Below are positions 1 to 9,325 of a stretch of 64,000 nt of DNA, piece by piece (positions within the stretch are counted from its first letter, which is position 1; each line of letters opens with the position of its first letter). The position numbers were made by a program, and so were the translations under genes. Origin of the DNA: Flavobacteriales bacterium. Its GTDB lineage: Bacteria > Bacteroidota > Bacteroidia > Flavobacteriales_C > GCA-002722245. The stretch lies in the NCBI GenBank assembly GCA_023251095.1, contig JAHEZL010000014.1:53353-117352 (forward strand), read 5' to 3'. Under the pieces are notes generated by a model. The model was given only the letters and a program-made list of their open reading frames with translations. It was not told the origin of the DNA and did no database searches.

Positions 1-567
1 CGCGAAGAAGGAATTTTTCTGGGCAACTCGGCAGGTTCTGCAGTGCAAGGTTTAATTCAACTGAAAGACAAATTGAAACAGGAAGACGTAGTGGTGATTG
101 TGATGCACGACAGCGGTACGCGCTACATCGGTAAAATTTTCAACGACGACTGGATGCGTGAGCGCGGTTTTCTGGAAAAACAAAAAGTAACTGCAGCTGA
201 TCTGATTAAAAGTCACAACGACAAAGCCCTGATTACTGTTAACGGCAAAGACAAAGTAACCGACGCCATTAAAAAAATCACACAACTCAATATCTCGCAA
301 ATTCCGGTAGTAGATGACAACGGGAAATTCATAGGATCCATAAGTGATTCCGATATTTTCAACGAAATCATCAAAGATGAAAAGGTAAAATCAAACGCGG
401 TTTCTACCATCATGAAAGAAGCTTTTCAAATTGTGGACGCCACTACCGAACTGGATTATGTATTGAAAACCATAGGAAAAAGCTCGGGCGCTATTTTGGT
501 GAAACTGCAAAACGGCGAATACCGAATGGTGACCAAACATGATATTATTGAGGCTGTAGCGAAGTAA
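1..567 (+). CDS. cbs: Cystathionine beta-synthase, C-terminal part (5' end outside window)
   Basis: The frame is open from base 1, so the gene begins before the window; about 188 residues are visible. The first residues (GNSAGSAVQG) look like the glycine-rich end of a fold-type II PLP enzyme of the cysteine synthase / cystathionine beta-synthase family. After a linker come two CBS modules: the first with SQIPVVDDNGKFIGSISDSD around fragment residues 90-120, the second ending in YRMVTKHDIIEAVAK. The family condenses serine (or acetylserine) with homocysteine or sulfide in the cytoplasm, and the CBS pair usually has a regulatory role. A cysteine synthase fused to CBS domains is the main alternative, because the catalytic part is missing here. 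Confidence 0.8.
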   Translation, partial: REEGIFLGNSAGSAVQGLIQLKDKLKQEDVVVIVMHDSGTRYIGKIFNDDWMRERGFLEKQKVTAADLIKSHNDKALITVNGKDKVTDAIKKITQLNISQIPVVDDNGKFIGSISDSDIFNEIIKDEKVKSNAVSTIMKEAFQIVDATTELDYVLKTIGKSSGAILVKLQNGEYRMVTKHDIIEAVAK

Positions 568-605
568 AACACAATTTTATATCTTTAGGCAAGTAAATCG
601 CCTGG

Positions 606-3524
606 ATGAAAAAATTATTTTTAGTTATACTTATTGCCCAATGTTGCATTGGCTATTCCCAAAGTTTAAAAGCAGACAGCACTTTTATTAAAGGCAAAAA
701 ACACCTTGTTTATCCTTATCGCTTTGAATGGGAGGAAAATTACACCGGCAAGGATTATTACATTAATGATAATATCCCGCCGATTTTCGACAGTCTGCCA
801 TCGGGCGAATACCTCATGTATTTCGGAATTCATCCAAAAAAAATATTCGCTAAAAAGAAACAGGTCGGAGCGCGATTTTCGGTAAGCAAGGGCAAGATCA
901 ACGGCAAAGTTATTTTTTACAACACAGGGGGAAAGATAGGTGAAGAATGCGATTTTAAAAATGGAATCCGCCACGGAGAACGCAAACTATTTGCCTACAA
1001 AAAAAACACTTTGTGGAAAATTGAACATTACGAAGACGGTGTATTAAAAGGGCTCTCGAAGGATTTTTACGAAGATGGAACACTAATGAAAGAGTGCACT
1101 TATAGTGGCATTAAAGGCAACTATATCAATATATCTGTGATTGGAGATTTCAAAGAATATTATCCTGATGGAAAACTCAGGATGTTTTTCACAACCAAAA
1201 CGCCTGTAACACTTTTCTTTAACTCCTTACCTCTCTCTGCGGTAGATCGATTTATTTTTGAAAAACCGGAAATTCACTACAAATACCTACCTTTTAATTA
1301 TCCTTACTCTATATATCATTCCACAGGAAAGTTTCTGGGCAAAATCTCTTCCAGTCAAGGTGAATGGGGTGGCGGTCGTAACTCGGAAATTCATTTCGAC
1401 ACACTGTTCAATGCATCAGGAAAAATAGCTGTACTTAAATTAGCAATGACCGACACCCTCGGTATGCCTCGCTTTCGTTATGATTGTTTCGATAGTACCG
1501 GCAAACTAAGCGAACAACAATTTTATGTTATTGATGAACAGATCGGCATTCTGAACTACAAAACCAACAAACTCAATTCAAAAGGAGAATTGTATACTTC
1601 TTCTCTCGATTATCAATTTATGAGATACCATTTGAAACACAAAAATGAAAATGAACTCACTCTCTTGGCCTTATCAAAGGATGAACATTCCTGGGACTCC
1701 ACGCTCATCTCTCCAAAATTTCCGGAGAAAACTTTATACAAATATTATAAAGCACCCGACAACAAAAAGAACTTTAGCATTTTAAAAAATGATTATTTGT
1801 ACAGTGTAGTGGATACCATTGAATACAAAAATCTGAAAGTCATTTCTTATTCTTACAAAGACACCATTTATCCCGAAGGATTTTATGATTTAGACGCGGC
1901 CTTCATCAGTGTGTATTCACAATTGGATATGGCCGTTTTTAGTTCCAATCTTGCTTACATGGAATTTGATTCTATTCAGGTCTTCTATAAGAACAAACCT
2001 TTTAATGGTAAAATTCATTGCATCCGTAACAAAAGTAAAGGCTTTATCACTTTACATCAACACAAAATAATTTTTGATATTGATAACGCCGATGAATACA
2101 ACAAGCGAAAAAAAGAAATTGCTGTCATCACTGTGGAAAATGGCAGCATTTCAAAAATAGTTCAACCTCATATAGCTGAAGACGACAACTATTTCTCCAT
2201 GGTTACACCAATAAAAAACAATGTAATTCACGGCATTGAATACGGATATGATGTAAAGAAAAATCCTTTTATTCCGAGAAGCAAAAAAATACATTTCGAA
2301 AACCCTTATGAAAACGGATTTCTTCACGGAAAATCACTTCGTTTTCGCCATGGAAAACCCGAAGAGGAAATCACCTATGAACACGGAATACAAGTTGACA
2401 CTTCTTTTTATTACAATTCCAACGGAAAGCCCGAAAGCATTATCATATATGGGAAAAACGGCAAAAAACAAAAAGAGATTGAATATCATTCCAACGGGAA
2501 AATAGCCAAAGAAGAAAATTTTTTAAATGATAACAATCACGGTATAAAATATGAATTAAGTGAACAGGGGGATACCCTGGAAAAAATGTACTACAACAAT
2601 GATACTCTGGAAGGATGTATAATAAACAACAAACCCAATTTAGAAAAGCTCTCCTATATTGCCTGCTTTGAAAACGGACAAATGAAAACCTTTGATCAAA
2701 AAGATGAAAGCGGTGTATTAAGAGTAAAAGTACGGGCCGATAGTTCCAGAATAAAACGACCGATTTATTTCACGGATTTTTTAGACAATTCCTGGGAATA
2801 TTCTTTGCAATTTACAGGCAACATTGAAATTTATCATCCCAACGGAAGATTGTATTTTAAAGGACATGCCCTCACCAAAAACTACGAACAATTCAACCAA
2901 ACCTGGAGCGTCACACTAAAAACAGGTATCTGGAATTACTACAATTCCATGGAAAGAAAAATCATAGAAATCAATTACGGCAAAGGAAATTATAAAGATT
3001 CTTTGAATAATTACAACACCACTCAACCTGCCGATTACAAAGAATATTACGACAATGGACAACTCAAGTACTCAGGAACATTGACAGGTGAAGAAGATCT
3101 TAAAGACTGTACTTCTGATGTTGCTATTCCATCTTTCCAAATCAAATGCTATTATTATTTCTCACCTAACGGCGATACCCTGGTAAATCAAGGCAACGGA
3201 AAACTACAACGCTTTTACGCCAACGGCGACATCCATTTTGAAGTGAATTTAAAAGATGCTTTAATGGAGGGCTGGTACAAAGAATACAACCGTGAAAAAA
3301 AATTAATTGCTGTGGGACAATACCTCAACGGCAAAAAACACGGACGATGGTTACACGGAGATCTCACTGGAATCAACTATCTCGATGAAAATTGTTTTTT
3401 ATCCGAACAAGAAAAGAAAAAAGAATTTGAGGAAAATAAAATGCAAATCAGCATAGATGAAATCTTCTATGACAATAATGTTTTAGTAAATACCATTAAT
3501 CACAATTTTACCCGTAGCAAATAA
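606..3524 (+). CDS. Exported YwqK/MORN-type repeat protein (paralogue 1)
   Basis: A 972-residue protein with an N-terminal signal peptide (MKKLFLVILIAQCCIGYSQ). It carries many degenerate repeats of the form 'YY.NG.L..E..Y.NG..HG.W..Y', typical of the MORN-like antitoxin-repeat (YwqK) family common in Bacteroidota. Examples are FYNTGGKIGEE near residue 105, YEDGTLMKE near 155, YHSNGKIAKEENF near 625 and FYANGDIHFE near 870. The C-terminal block (GWYKEYN, GRWLHGDLTGINYLDENCF) is shared with the paralogue at 4309-7551. No catalytic domain and no T9SS tail are visible. Function is unknown; a periplasmic or surface scaffold is a guess. The stop codon is directly followed by the ATG of the next gene, so the two are probably co-transcribed. 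Confidence 0.75.
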   Translation: MKKLFLVILIAQCCIGYSQSLKADSTFIKGKKHLVYPYRFEWEENYTGKDYYINDNIPPIFDSLPSGEYLMYFGIHPKKIFAKKKQVGARFSVSKGKINGKVIFYNTGGKIGEECDFKNGIRHGERKLFAYKKNTLWKIEHYEDGVLKGLSKDFYEDGTLMKECTYSGIKGNYINISVIGDFKEYYPDGKLRMFFTTKTPVTLFFNSLPLSAVDRFIFEKPEIHYKYLPFNYPYSIYHSTGKFLGKISSSQGEWGGGRNSEIHFDTLFNASGKIAVLKLAMTDTLGMPRFRYDCFDSTGKLSEQQFYVIDEQIGILNYKTNKLNSKGELYTSSLDYQFMRYHLKHKNENELTLLALSKDEHSWDSTLISPKFPEKTLYKYYKAPDNKKNFSILKNDYLYSVVDTIEYKNLKVISYSYKDTIYPEGFYDLDAAFISVYSQLDMAVFSSNLAYMEFDSIQVFYKNKPFNGKIHCIRNKSKGFITLHQHKIIFDIDNADEYNKRKKEIAVITVENGSISKIVQPHIAEDDNYFSMVTPIKNNVIHGIEYGYDVKKNPFIPRSKKIHFENPYENGFLHGKSLRFRHGKPEEEITYEHGIQVDTSFYYNSNGKPESIIIYGKNGKKQKEIEYHSNGKIAKEENFLNDNNHGIKYELSEQGDTLEKMYYNNDTLEGCIINNKPNLEKLSYIACFENGQMKTFDQKDESGVLRVKVRADSSRIKRPIYFTDFLDNSWEYSLQFTGNIEIYHPNGRLYFKGHALTKNYEQFNQTWSVTLKTGIWNYYNSMERKIIEINYGKGNYKDSLNNYNTTQPADYKEYYDNGQLKYSGTLTGEEDLKDCTSDVAIPSFQIKCYYYFSPNGDTLVNQGNGKLQRFYANGDIHFEVNLKDALMEGWYKEYNREKKLIAVGQYLNGKKHGRWLHGDLTGINYLDENCFLSEQEKKKEFEENKMQISIDEIFYDNNVLVNTINHNFTRSK

Positions 3525-4298
3525 ATGCTTCATTATACTACCTCTTCTTTAAACGAAAAATACACCAGAATCATTTCTGTGGTTCCTTCTTTAACGGAAC
3601 TGTTGTTTGATTTGGGAGTGGACGAAGAAGTTGTTGGCATCACTAAATTTTGCATTCATCCCGATGAATGGTTCCGCAGTAAAACCAGAATTGGCGGAAC
3701 AAAGCTACTCAACATAGCTGCCATCCGAAAACTGAATCCCGATTTGATTATCGCCAACAAAGAAGAAAATGAAAAAGCTCAGATTCTGGAATTAGCAAAG
3801 GAATTCAATGTTTTTGTTACAGATATAAAAAAGCTGGAAGATGCTTTGATTGCGATTTTCGATATTGGGAAATTAGTGGGCAAAGAAAAGGAATCTCTTT
3901 CGCTTAACCGGGAAATACAACAACAAGCAGATACCCTTACTCAAAAAAGCAATTTAAAAGTTGCTTACCTCATCTGGAGAAAGCCCTACATGACCATCAA
4001 CAGCGATACTTTCATTCACCATCTGATTATGATGAACGGCTGGACAAATGTTTTTGCCGATCATGCAGATCGTTATCCCATGATTGAAATTGAAAACCTT
4101 CAGGAGAAAAATCCTGATGTGATTTTTCTTTCTTCCGAGCCCTTTCCCTTCTCGCAAAAGCACGTGGAGGAACTGCTTCCACATTTTCCAAACAGCAAAA
4201 TAATATTAGTAGATGGTGAAGCGTTCTCGTGGTACGGGTCGCGATTAAAACATGCATTTGCTTATTTCAAGGGATTGCAAATAACTTTAAACCAATAA
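3525..4298 (+). CDS. Helical-backbone metal receptor (BtuF/FecB-like) protein without signal peptide
   Basis: A 257-residue protein with the fold signature of class III periplasmic binding proteins: RIISVVPSLTELLFDLGVDEEVVGIT near residues 15-40, GGTKLLNIAAIRKLNPDLIIANKEEN near 60-85, and a C-terminal lobe with KNPDVIFLSSEPFPF and a final DGEAFSWYGSRL segment. Relatives bind vitamin B12, heme or ferric siderophores and feed ABC importers. No signal peptide or lipobox is seen, unlike a classical BtuF, and there are no permease or ATPase genes nearby. It starts on the base after the upstream stop codon and is followed 10 bp later by a second repeat protein. The ligand cannot be assigned from sequence. 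Confidence 0.8.
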   Translation: MLHYTTSSLNEKYTRIISVVPSLTELLFDLGVDEEVVGITKFCIHPDEWFRSKTRIGGTKLLNIAAIRKLNPDLIIANKEENEKAQILELAKEFNVFVTDIKKLEDALIAIFDIGKLVGKEKESLSLNREIQQQADTLTQKSNLKVAYLIWRKPYMTINSDTFIHHLIMMNGWTNVFADHADRYPMIEIENLQEKNPDVIFLSSEPFPFSQKHVEELLPHFPNSKIILVDGEAFSWYGSRLKHAFAYFKGLQITLNQ

Positions 4299-4308
4299 AA
4301 TTCTAAGG

Positions 4309-7300
4309 ATGAAGAAATTATTTTTTTTATTGTTCATGGCTGTTGTCGTGCAAAACCAGCTGAATGCACAACATTCTAATTTAAAAGACACTGTACTGAA
4401 CGGAAAAAAATATCTGGTGTATCCTTATAAAATGATGTATGCCAGATATGAATCTAACATAGCCGACATTCCTCCCATTCTGGATTCCTTACCCGACGGA
4501 GAATATGTGCTCATCAAAAAGAAAAAGAAAAAAGAAATTCCGCGTGCTTACTTTTCAATCCAAAGAGGCAAACTCAACGGTAAAGCAACCTTTTATTCGC
4601 ACAAAGGAATTTTAATGAAACAAGGCGCTTACAAAGATGGATTGCAGGATGGCCAATGGTTGAAATACTATTTGAACGGACAGATTGATCTGGAAGAAAA
4701 TTTTTCTTCCGGTGTAGAAAACGGTCCTTATAAAGCCAATTATTATCTCACTGGAAAACTAGCAAAAGAGGGCATTTATTCCATGGGAAAAAAAGAAGGA
4801 GAATGGAAAATTTATTTCGACAACGGAGACATTAAATCCTCAGAAACTTTTAAAAACGGAAAAGTAAACGGACCATCCCTCACCTACGACTATGCCCACT
4901 TAAAGAAAAAAGTAACTAAACATTACCTGAAAAAAGAAGTCAACTATGTGTATGGAAAATGCAATGGCTTGGTTAAATTATACGACTACGACGATACTCA
5001 TACTTTTTTAAAGGAGGAGTTTTATGTTGACAACAACTCCACCGGCTTCCCTTACGAAGACAATGATTACAACTATCATTACAAAAAACTATCTTCTTTC
5101 CATAAATATTACAAAAGCTATTATCCCAATGGCAATATTCAATTGGAAGCTTATTCAGATAGCATCACCACTCTTTTATACCAAGACGATTACTACGAAT
5201 ACGATGTGGAAAACGACCCCGGGTTACAAAAACTCATCCCTTCATATGTTCCTTATACTATCTATTATCCCAACGGAAAGTTATTCGGGAAATTCAAAAA
5301 CAAGACTGCTGTTTCCTTCGATTTTTTAATTAAAAATGATTTCGACAGTATTTTTTATTCCGACGGAAAAATCATGAACACTAAGTTTAACATCAACGAC
5401 AGTGTTGGCAAAAAACGCTTTGTGCTAAATTACTACGACACCAATGCCGTGCTTGAACAAACAGAGTATTACGCCATTGACACTACATACAAATGTATAA
5501 GAACCAAAGCTATTAAGTGCTCAAAAAATGGTTGCGAAATCTTTCATATCAACAATGAATTCTTTTTAAAGGAACAACTTCCTTTCTTAAAACACGATTC
5601 AATTTATTTACTCGAATACCAAAAAACAAAAGGCAGAAAGAACACCAGCATTACCAAAAAATACCTTTCTCCTATTTCAAGCAACTTCGTACTCATTCAA
5701 AAAGAAGACGGCGACAGAAGCATTGATTTTGAAATATTGCAATACGACAGCATCTTTCGGGTGAAGAAAACAGCACGCTTCGGTGACTTAACATTTGTAG
5801 GTTATCACAATAAGAACAATGCTGATTACAATCCCAACCTGATGAACGTGGGAGAGATTTTTTTTGAAGATCCTTTTGAGGAACTGGGAAAAGAAATGGC
5901 TTTTGCCGACTCTGTTTTTGTGTACTATAAAAACCAACCTTTTACCGGAAAAATAAAAATTAAGGGAAATATCAGGAATAAGAAAATACAAGTGATGGGG
6001 CACCACATCACTTTTAATGTAAACCCCGATTATGACGGTAGGGAAAAGGCCGAACTCCTTTGCGAAAAAGGACAAATCATAAAATCAAAAGTCACTGAAT
6101 ATGATTTTTTTGAAAGTACTTCATCTGAATTTAATTTCTCCAATCAGCTGGCTGACGGACCCTACACCTACCATTACCAAATATTCCTCGAAGAAGATGA
6201 TTTAGAAAAAAGCACTTTTTCAAAAGGATTGAAAAATGGCGAATGCACCGAATGGACAGGTGATTTTAAAAAATATATTTCACGTCAATGTACTTACGTT
6301 AATGGTATTATAGTGGGAATTGACCGCAGCTTTTACCAAAAAAACATCCCCGAAGAAACCATCACTTATGATGAAGAAGGAGTAAAAAACGGACCCGAAA
6401 TAACGTATTTTGAAAACGGAAAGATTGATAAGTTTACAATGAATAAAAACAATATTGCTCACGGCTTGTCATACACGCTCACTGAATGGAATAGTGACAC
6501 CATCACTTCTATTGCATTTTCGGAAGGGGTTCATCACGGCAGATATTTCAAGATAATTCCTCCATACAACAGCATATATAGCTGGAAAGATGCTGCAAAA
6601 AAAGGCTTGCCTGTAAAACTGCAAACGCTAACTGCTTCCTTCAATAAAGGTCAGCTACAAAACCTTCAATATTATGATCATTTTAAAGTATGTCGCTTAA
6701 AAATAGTTGCAGATTCCTCTTCCGACAATATTTCAGTGGCTAGCTTCTATGATTTTAATAAATGGGACGATATCGCGGTCAAAGGAGAAGTAAAACTATT
6801 TCACCCCAACGGAAATTTATACGCTACAGGTAAAACAAAAATAAAACCCGCACACATGCCCCAACAACTCTCCGGCAAAGCTAAAGACAAGGAATTGTAT
6901 CACGGAATGTACGATGATTATTATACCAAATACCATTTGGAAAAATCGGAAAAAACCGGCCTTTGGACTTACTACAACTCCGCCGGACGGAAAATAAATG
7001 AAGTGGATTATAGTACTCCTCAAAAAATTATTGGAAAGGACACCATCCGCTTTGATGCTTATTACAAAGAATTTTATCCGTCGGGGGCTTTGAAATACAT
7101 GGGATTATTATATGATGAAGCTGAAAAAACCGACTGTGAAAGCGATTTAAAAGAATTGCGTTTTGATTTTTTAGTGGAATATTACCTCTCCGAAAACGGA
7201 GATACATTGGTGAAAAACGGCAACGGTAAAATGAAACACTTTTTCAAAAACGGAAAACTGGAGTCGGAATATGAAATTGAAAACGGCAATAAAAACGGCT

Positions 7301-7551
7301 GGTACAAACAATACAACGAAGAAGGAAAACTGGTGAAAGTGGGCAAATATGTTTCAAACGACAAAGAAGGACGCTGGCTTTCGGGTGATCTTACCGGCAT
7401 TCACTACCTCGACGAGCAATGCTTCTCTTCACCTGAATTCAAACAAGCCCAGCAACAAAAAGTAATGAATGAAATTAAAATTGAAGAAACTGTTTTTTCC
7501 AAGGGACTGCAAATAAGTTATAAAACCTATTACTTCACCAGAACTTATTAG
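4309..7551 (+). CDS. Exported YwqK/MORN-type repeat protein (paralogue 2)
   Basis: A 1080-residue exported protein (signal peptide MKKLFFLLFMAVVVQNQLNAQ) that is paralogous along its length to the protein at 606-3524. Shared blocks include the start of the mature region (LVYPY, PPILDSLPDGEY), the YYPNGxL repeats and the end block GWYKQYNEEGKL, GRWLSGDLTGIHYLDEQCF. It contains long runs of the antitoxin-repeat motif, for example YLNGQIDLEENF, YLTGKLAKEG and FDNGDIKSSE in residues 120-185. A lysine run encoded by an A-rich stretch near 4516-4540 could be prone to slippage. No enzyme domain or T9SS tail is seen. A terminator-like hairpin follows about 75 bp after the stop. Function unknown. Confidence 0.75.
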   Translation: MKKLFFLLFMAVVVQNQLNAQHSNLKDTVLNGKKYLVYPYKMMYARYESNIADIPPILDSLPDGEYVLIKKKKKKEIPRAYFSIQRGKLNGKATFYSHKGILMKQGAYKDGLQDGQWLKYYLNGQIDLEENFSSGVENGPYKANYYLTGKLAKEGIYSMGKKEGEWKIYFDNGDIKSSETFKNGKVNGPSLTYDYAHLKKKVTKHYLKKEVNYVYGKCNGLVKLYDYDDTHTFLKEEFYVDNNSTGFPYEDNDYNYHYKKLSSFHKYYKSYYPNGNIQLEAYSDSITTLLYQDDYYEYDVENDPGLQKLIPSYVPYTIYYPNGKLFGKFKNKTAVSFDFLIKNDFDSIFYSDGKIMNTKFNINDSVGKKRFVLNYYDTNAVLEQTEYYAIDTTYKCIRTKAIKCSKNGCEIFHINNEFFLKEQLPFLKHDSIYLLEYQKTKGRKNTSITKKYLSPISSNFVLIQKEDGDRSIDFEILQYDSIFRVKKTARFGDLTFVGYHNKNNADYNPNLMNVGEIFFEDPFEELGKEMAFADSVFVYYKNQPFTGKIKIKGNIRNKKIQVMGHHITFNVNPDYDGREKAELLCEKGQIIKSKVTEYDFFESTSSEFNFSNQLADGPYTYHYQIFLEEDDLEKSTFSKGLKNGECTEWTGDFKKYISRQCTYVNGIIVGIDRSFYQKNIPEETITYDEEGVKNGPEITYFENGKIDKFTMNKNNIAHGLSYTLTEWNSDTITSIAFSEGVHHGRYFKIIPPYNSIYSWKDAAKKGLPVKLQTLTASFNKGQLQNLQYYDHFKVCRLKIVADSSSDNISVASFYDFNKWDDIAVKGEVKLFHPNGNLYATGKTKIKPAHMPQQLSGKAKDKELYHGMYDDYYTKYHLEKSEKTGLWTYYNSAGRKINEVDYSTPQKIIGKDTIRFDAYYKEFYPSGALKYMGLLYDEAEKTDCESDLKELRFDFLVEYYLSENGDTLVKNGNGKMKHFFKNGKLESEYEIENGNKNGWYKQYNEEGKLVKVGKYVSNDKEGRWLSGDLTGIHYLDEQCFSSPEFKQAQQQKVMNEIKIEETVFSKGLQISYKTYYFTRTY

Positions 7552-7626
7552 ACAAATCTATAATTTCAATTTAAAATTGAGAGGCTGGGAAAAAGGAAGC
7601 ATGTATCGCCTTCTACTTCATAAAAC

Positions 7627-7657
7627 AAAAAAAGCGGCTGATGCCGCTTTTTTTTTT
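7627..7657. terminator. Bidirectional intrinsic terminator
   Basis: Stem AAAAAAAGCGGC (7627-7638), loop TGAT, then GCCGC followed by a run of ten T. Because the stem is flanked by A on one side and T on the other it can end transcription in both directions: the 606-7551 run on plus and sucD on minus, which converge here. Confidence 0.85.
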
Positions 7658-7670
7658 CAACATTATAGAC

Positions 7671-8552
7671 TTATGCCGTTACTTTCGCTAACTCCTCAGC
7701 CATTGCTTTTCCAATCTCAGCCGGAGAATCAACTACTCTGATTCCGCACTCTCTCAAAATTCTTTTTTTCGCTTCAGCTGTATCGTTCTCACCACCTACA
7801 ATTGCACCAGCGTGACCCATTGTTCTTCCTTTAGGAGCGGTTTCACCTGCGATGAATCCTACTACCGGTTTTGTTCCGTTGGCTTTTACCCATTCAGCAG
7901 CTAATGCTTCCAGGTTACCACCAATTTCACCAATCATAACGATACCTTCAGTTTCTTTATCACCCATCAACAATTTAACGGCATCTCTGGTAGTAGTACC
8001 AATGATTGGATCTCCACCGATACCGATTGCTGTTGTGATACCTAATCCTGCTTTTACAATTTGGTCAGCAGCTTCATATGTTAATGTTCCTGATTTAGAA
8101 ACGATACCTACATTTCCTTTTTTGAAGATGAAGCCCGGCATGATACCAATTTTAGCTTCACCTGCAGTGATCACTCCCGGACAGTTTGGACCGATCAAAG
8201 TACAAGACTTGTCTTTGATATAATCTTTCACTTTCACCATGTCGCTCACCGGAATTCCTTCCGTGATGGTTACAATCACTTTGATTCCCGCTTCAGCAGC
8301 CTCCATAATCGCATCGGCAGCAAAAGCCGGTGGAACGAAAATGATAGTTACATCAGCACCTGTTCCTTTAACAGCATCAGCTACTGTGTTGAAAACCGGT
8401 CTGTCTAAATGTTTTTGTCCACCTTTACCCGGAGTAACGCCACCAACTACATTGGTTCCGTATTCAATCATTTGTCCGGCGTGGAAAGTTCCTTCGCTTC
8501 CTGTGAAGCCTTGCACTATTACTTTTGAGTTTTTGTTTACTAATACTGACAT
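7671..8552 (-). CDS. sucD: Succinyl-CoA synthetase, alpha subunit
   Basis: A 293-residue protein of normal length for the ADP/GDP-forming succinate-CoA ligase alpha chain of the citric acid cycle. Visible are the CoA-binding start (VIVQGFTGSEGTFH, residues 12-24), the GPNCPGVIT segment near 121-129, the ligase motif SKSGTLTYE (152-160) and the catalytic phosphohistidine in GRTMGHAGAIVGG (His247). The beta subunit gene (sucC) is not adjacent. The gene lies 25 bp downstream of a YceI-like lipoprotein gene on the same strand and may be co-transcribed with it. It ends at the shared terminator 7627-7657. Confidence 0.97.
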   Translation of the reverse strand: MSVLVNKNSKVIVQGFTGSEGTFHAGQMIEYGTNVVGGVTPGKGGQKHLDRPVFNTVADAVKGTGADVTIIFVPPAFAADAIMEAAEAGIKVIVTITEGIPVSDMVKVKDYIKDKSCTLIGPNCPGVITAGEAKIGIMPGFIFKKGNVGIVSKSGTLTYEAADQIVKAGLGITTAIGIGGDPIIGTTTRDAVKLLMGDKETEGIVMIGEIGGNLEALAAEWVKANGTKPVVGFIAGETAPKGRTMGHAGAIVGGENDTAEAKKRILRECGIRVVDSPAEIGKAMAEELAKVTA

Positions 8553-8577
8553 ATTTATTCTGTTTTAAAATTCTATA

Positions 8578-9255
8578 TTATTTGCAGCTGTTTTTGAGTT
8601 TTGTGCTTACGTAAATATTGACTTCATTCCATGTTTTTGAAACTCCGTCGGGACCTTTGTGTAAGTCTTTGCAGGTTTTGTTGAGAGAGGTTAAAGCTTT
8701 TTGTGCTTTGAAATCGTCGAGGTTAATGGTTCCGTCTAAAGTCAATACATCACCATCTAAAGAAAGGTGCAATGTATCATCTCTTTCAATACCATTCATC
8801 TTTATTGAAACGATGGCAGGAATGCTTGTCGCTTTGTATTGAGGCATGGTAGAAACAAACTCATACATAAGTCTTTTAATTTTTCCTGTTATAAAAGAAG
8901 TGCTGTCCATCTTTGCAAAGAAGGAAGATTTGATATTCATATCTCTAGCCGGGTCTTTCGTATTTAAACCTTCGATATCAATTTTAAAAGTAGCTTCTGC
9001 AACAACATTGTAAGCAATAGTGTCGTCTTTTGTTCCATCAACAGCAAACTTCAAAAAGCTTCCCTTCACCTCTTTCTTCTCTGTAAACTTAAAAGCGCCA
9101 AAGCCAATCTCGGTAGCAGATGAATCATAAGAGTAAATACAAACGGGAGGAACTACAGTATCTTGTTTCGGTGTTTCAGCAACAGGACTTGTTTCATTTC
9201 CTCCGCAAGAAGCCAACACCACCGCAGCACTAAGAGCAAATATAATTTTCTTCAT
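8578..9255 (-). CDS. YceI-like lipoprotein
   Basis: A 225-residue protein with a lipoprotein signal (MKKIIFALSAAVVLASCGG; lipobox LASC). The mature part resembles the YceI fold, a lipocalin-like beta barrel that binds isoprenoid or amide lipids. It begins with a strand like IGFGAFKFTEKKEVKGSF, then has MNIKSSFFAKMDSTSFITGKI and a C-terminal GTINLDDFKAQKALTSLN block. Four cysteines remain in the mature chain. It probably sits on the outer membrane facing the periplasm. A TAnnTTTG element on the minus strand (9280-9273) lies 18 bp before the ATG. YceI assignment is from overall pattern and is moderately sure. Confidence 0.7.
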   Translation of the reverse strand: MKKIIFALSAAVVLASCGGNETSPVAETPKQDTVVPPVCIYSYDSSATEIGFGAFKFTEKKEVKGSFLKFAVDGTKDDTIAYNVVAEATFKIDIEGLNTKDPARDMNIKSSFFAKMDSTSFITGKIKRLMYEFVSTMPQYKATSIPAIVSIKMNGIERDDTLHLSLDGDVLTLDGTINLDDFKAQKALTSLNKTCKDLHKGPDGVSKTWNEVNIYVSTKLKNSCK

Positions 9256-9272
9256 AAATTTTCAAGAATGCA

Positions 9273-9280
9273 CAAATCTA
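9273..9280 (-). promoter_or_regulatory. Putative Bacteroidota -7 promoter element for the YceI-like gene
   Basis: The minus strand reads TAGATTTG, an exact match to the TAnnTTTG -7 consensus of Bacteroidota sigma-ABfr promoters, 18 bp upstream of the start codon at 9255. No clear TTTG -33 box was found at the usual distance, so support is partial. Confidence 0.45.
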
Positions 9281-9325
9281 ATAAATTTATGTTGGCTACT
9301 ATGCTTTTTGACTAACTTTACTTTC

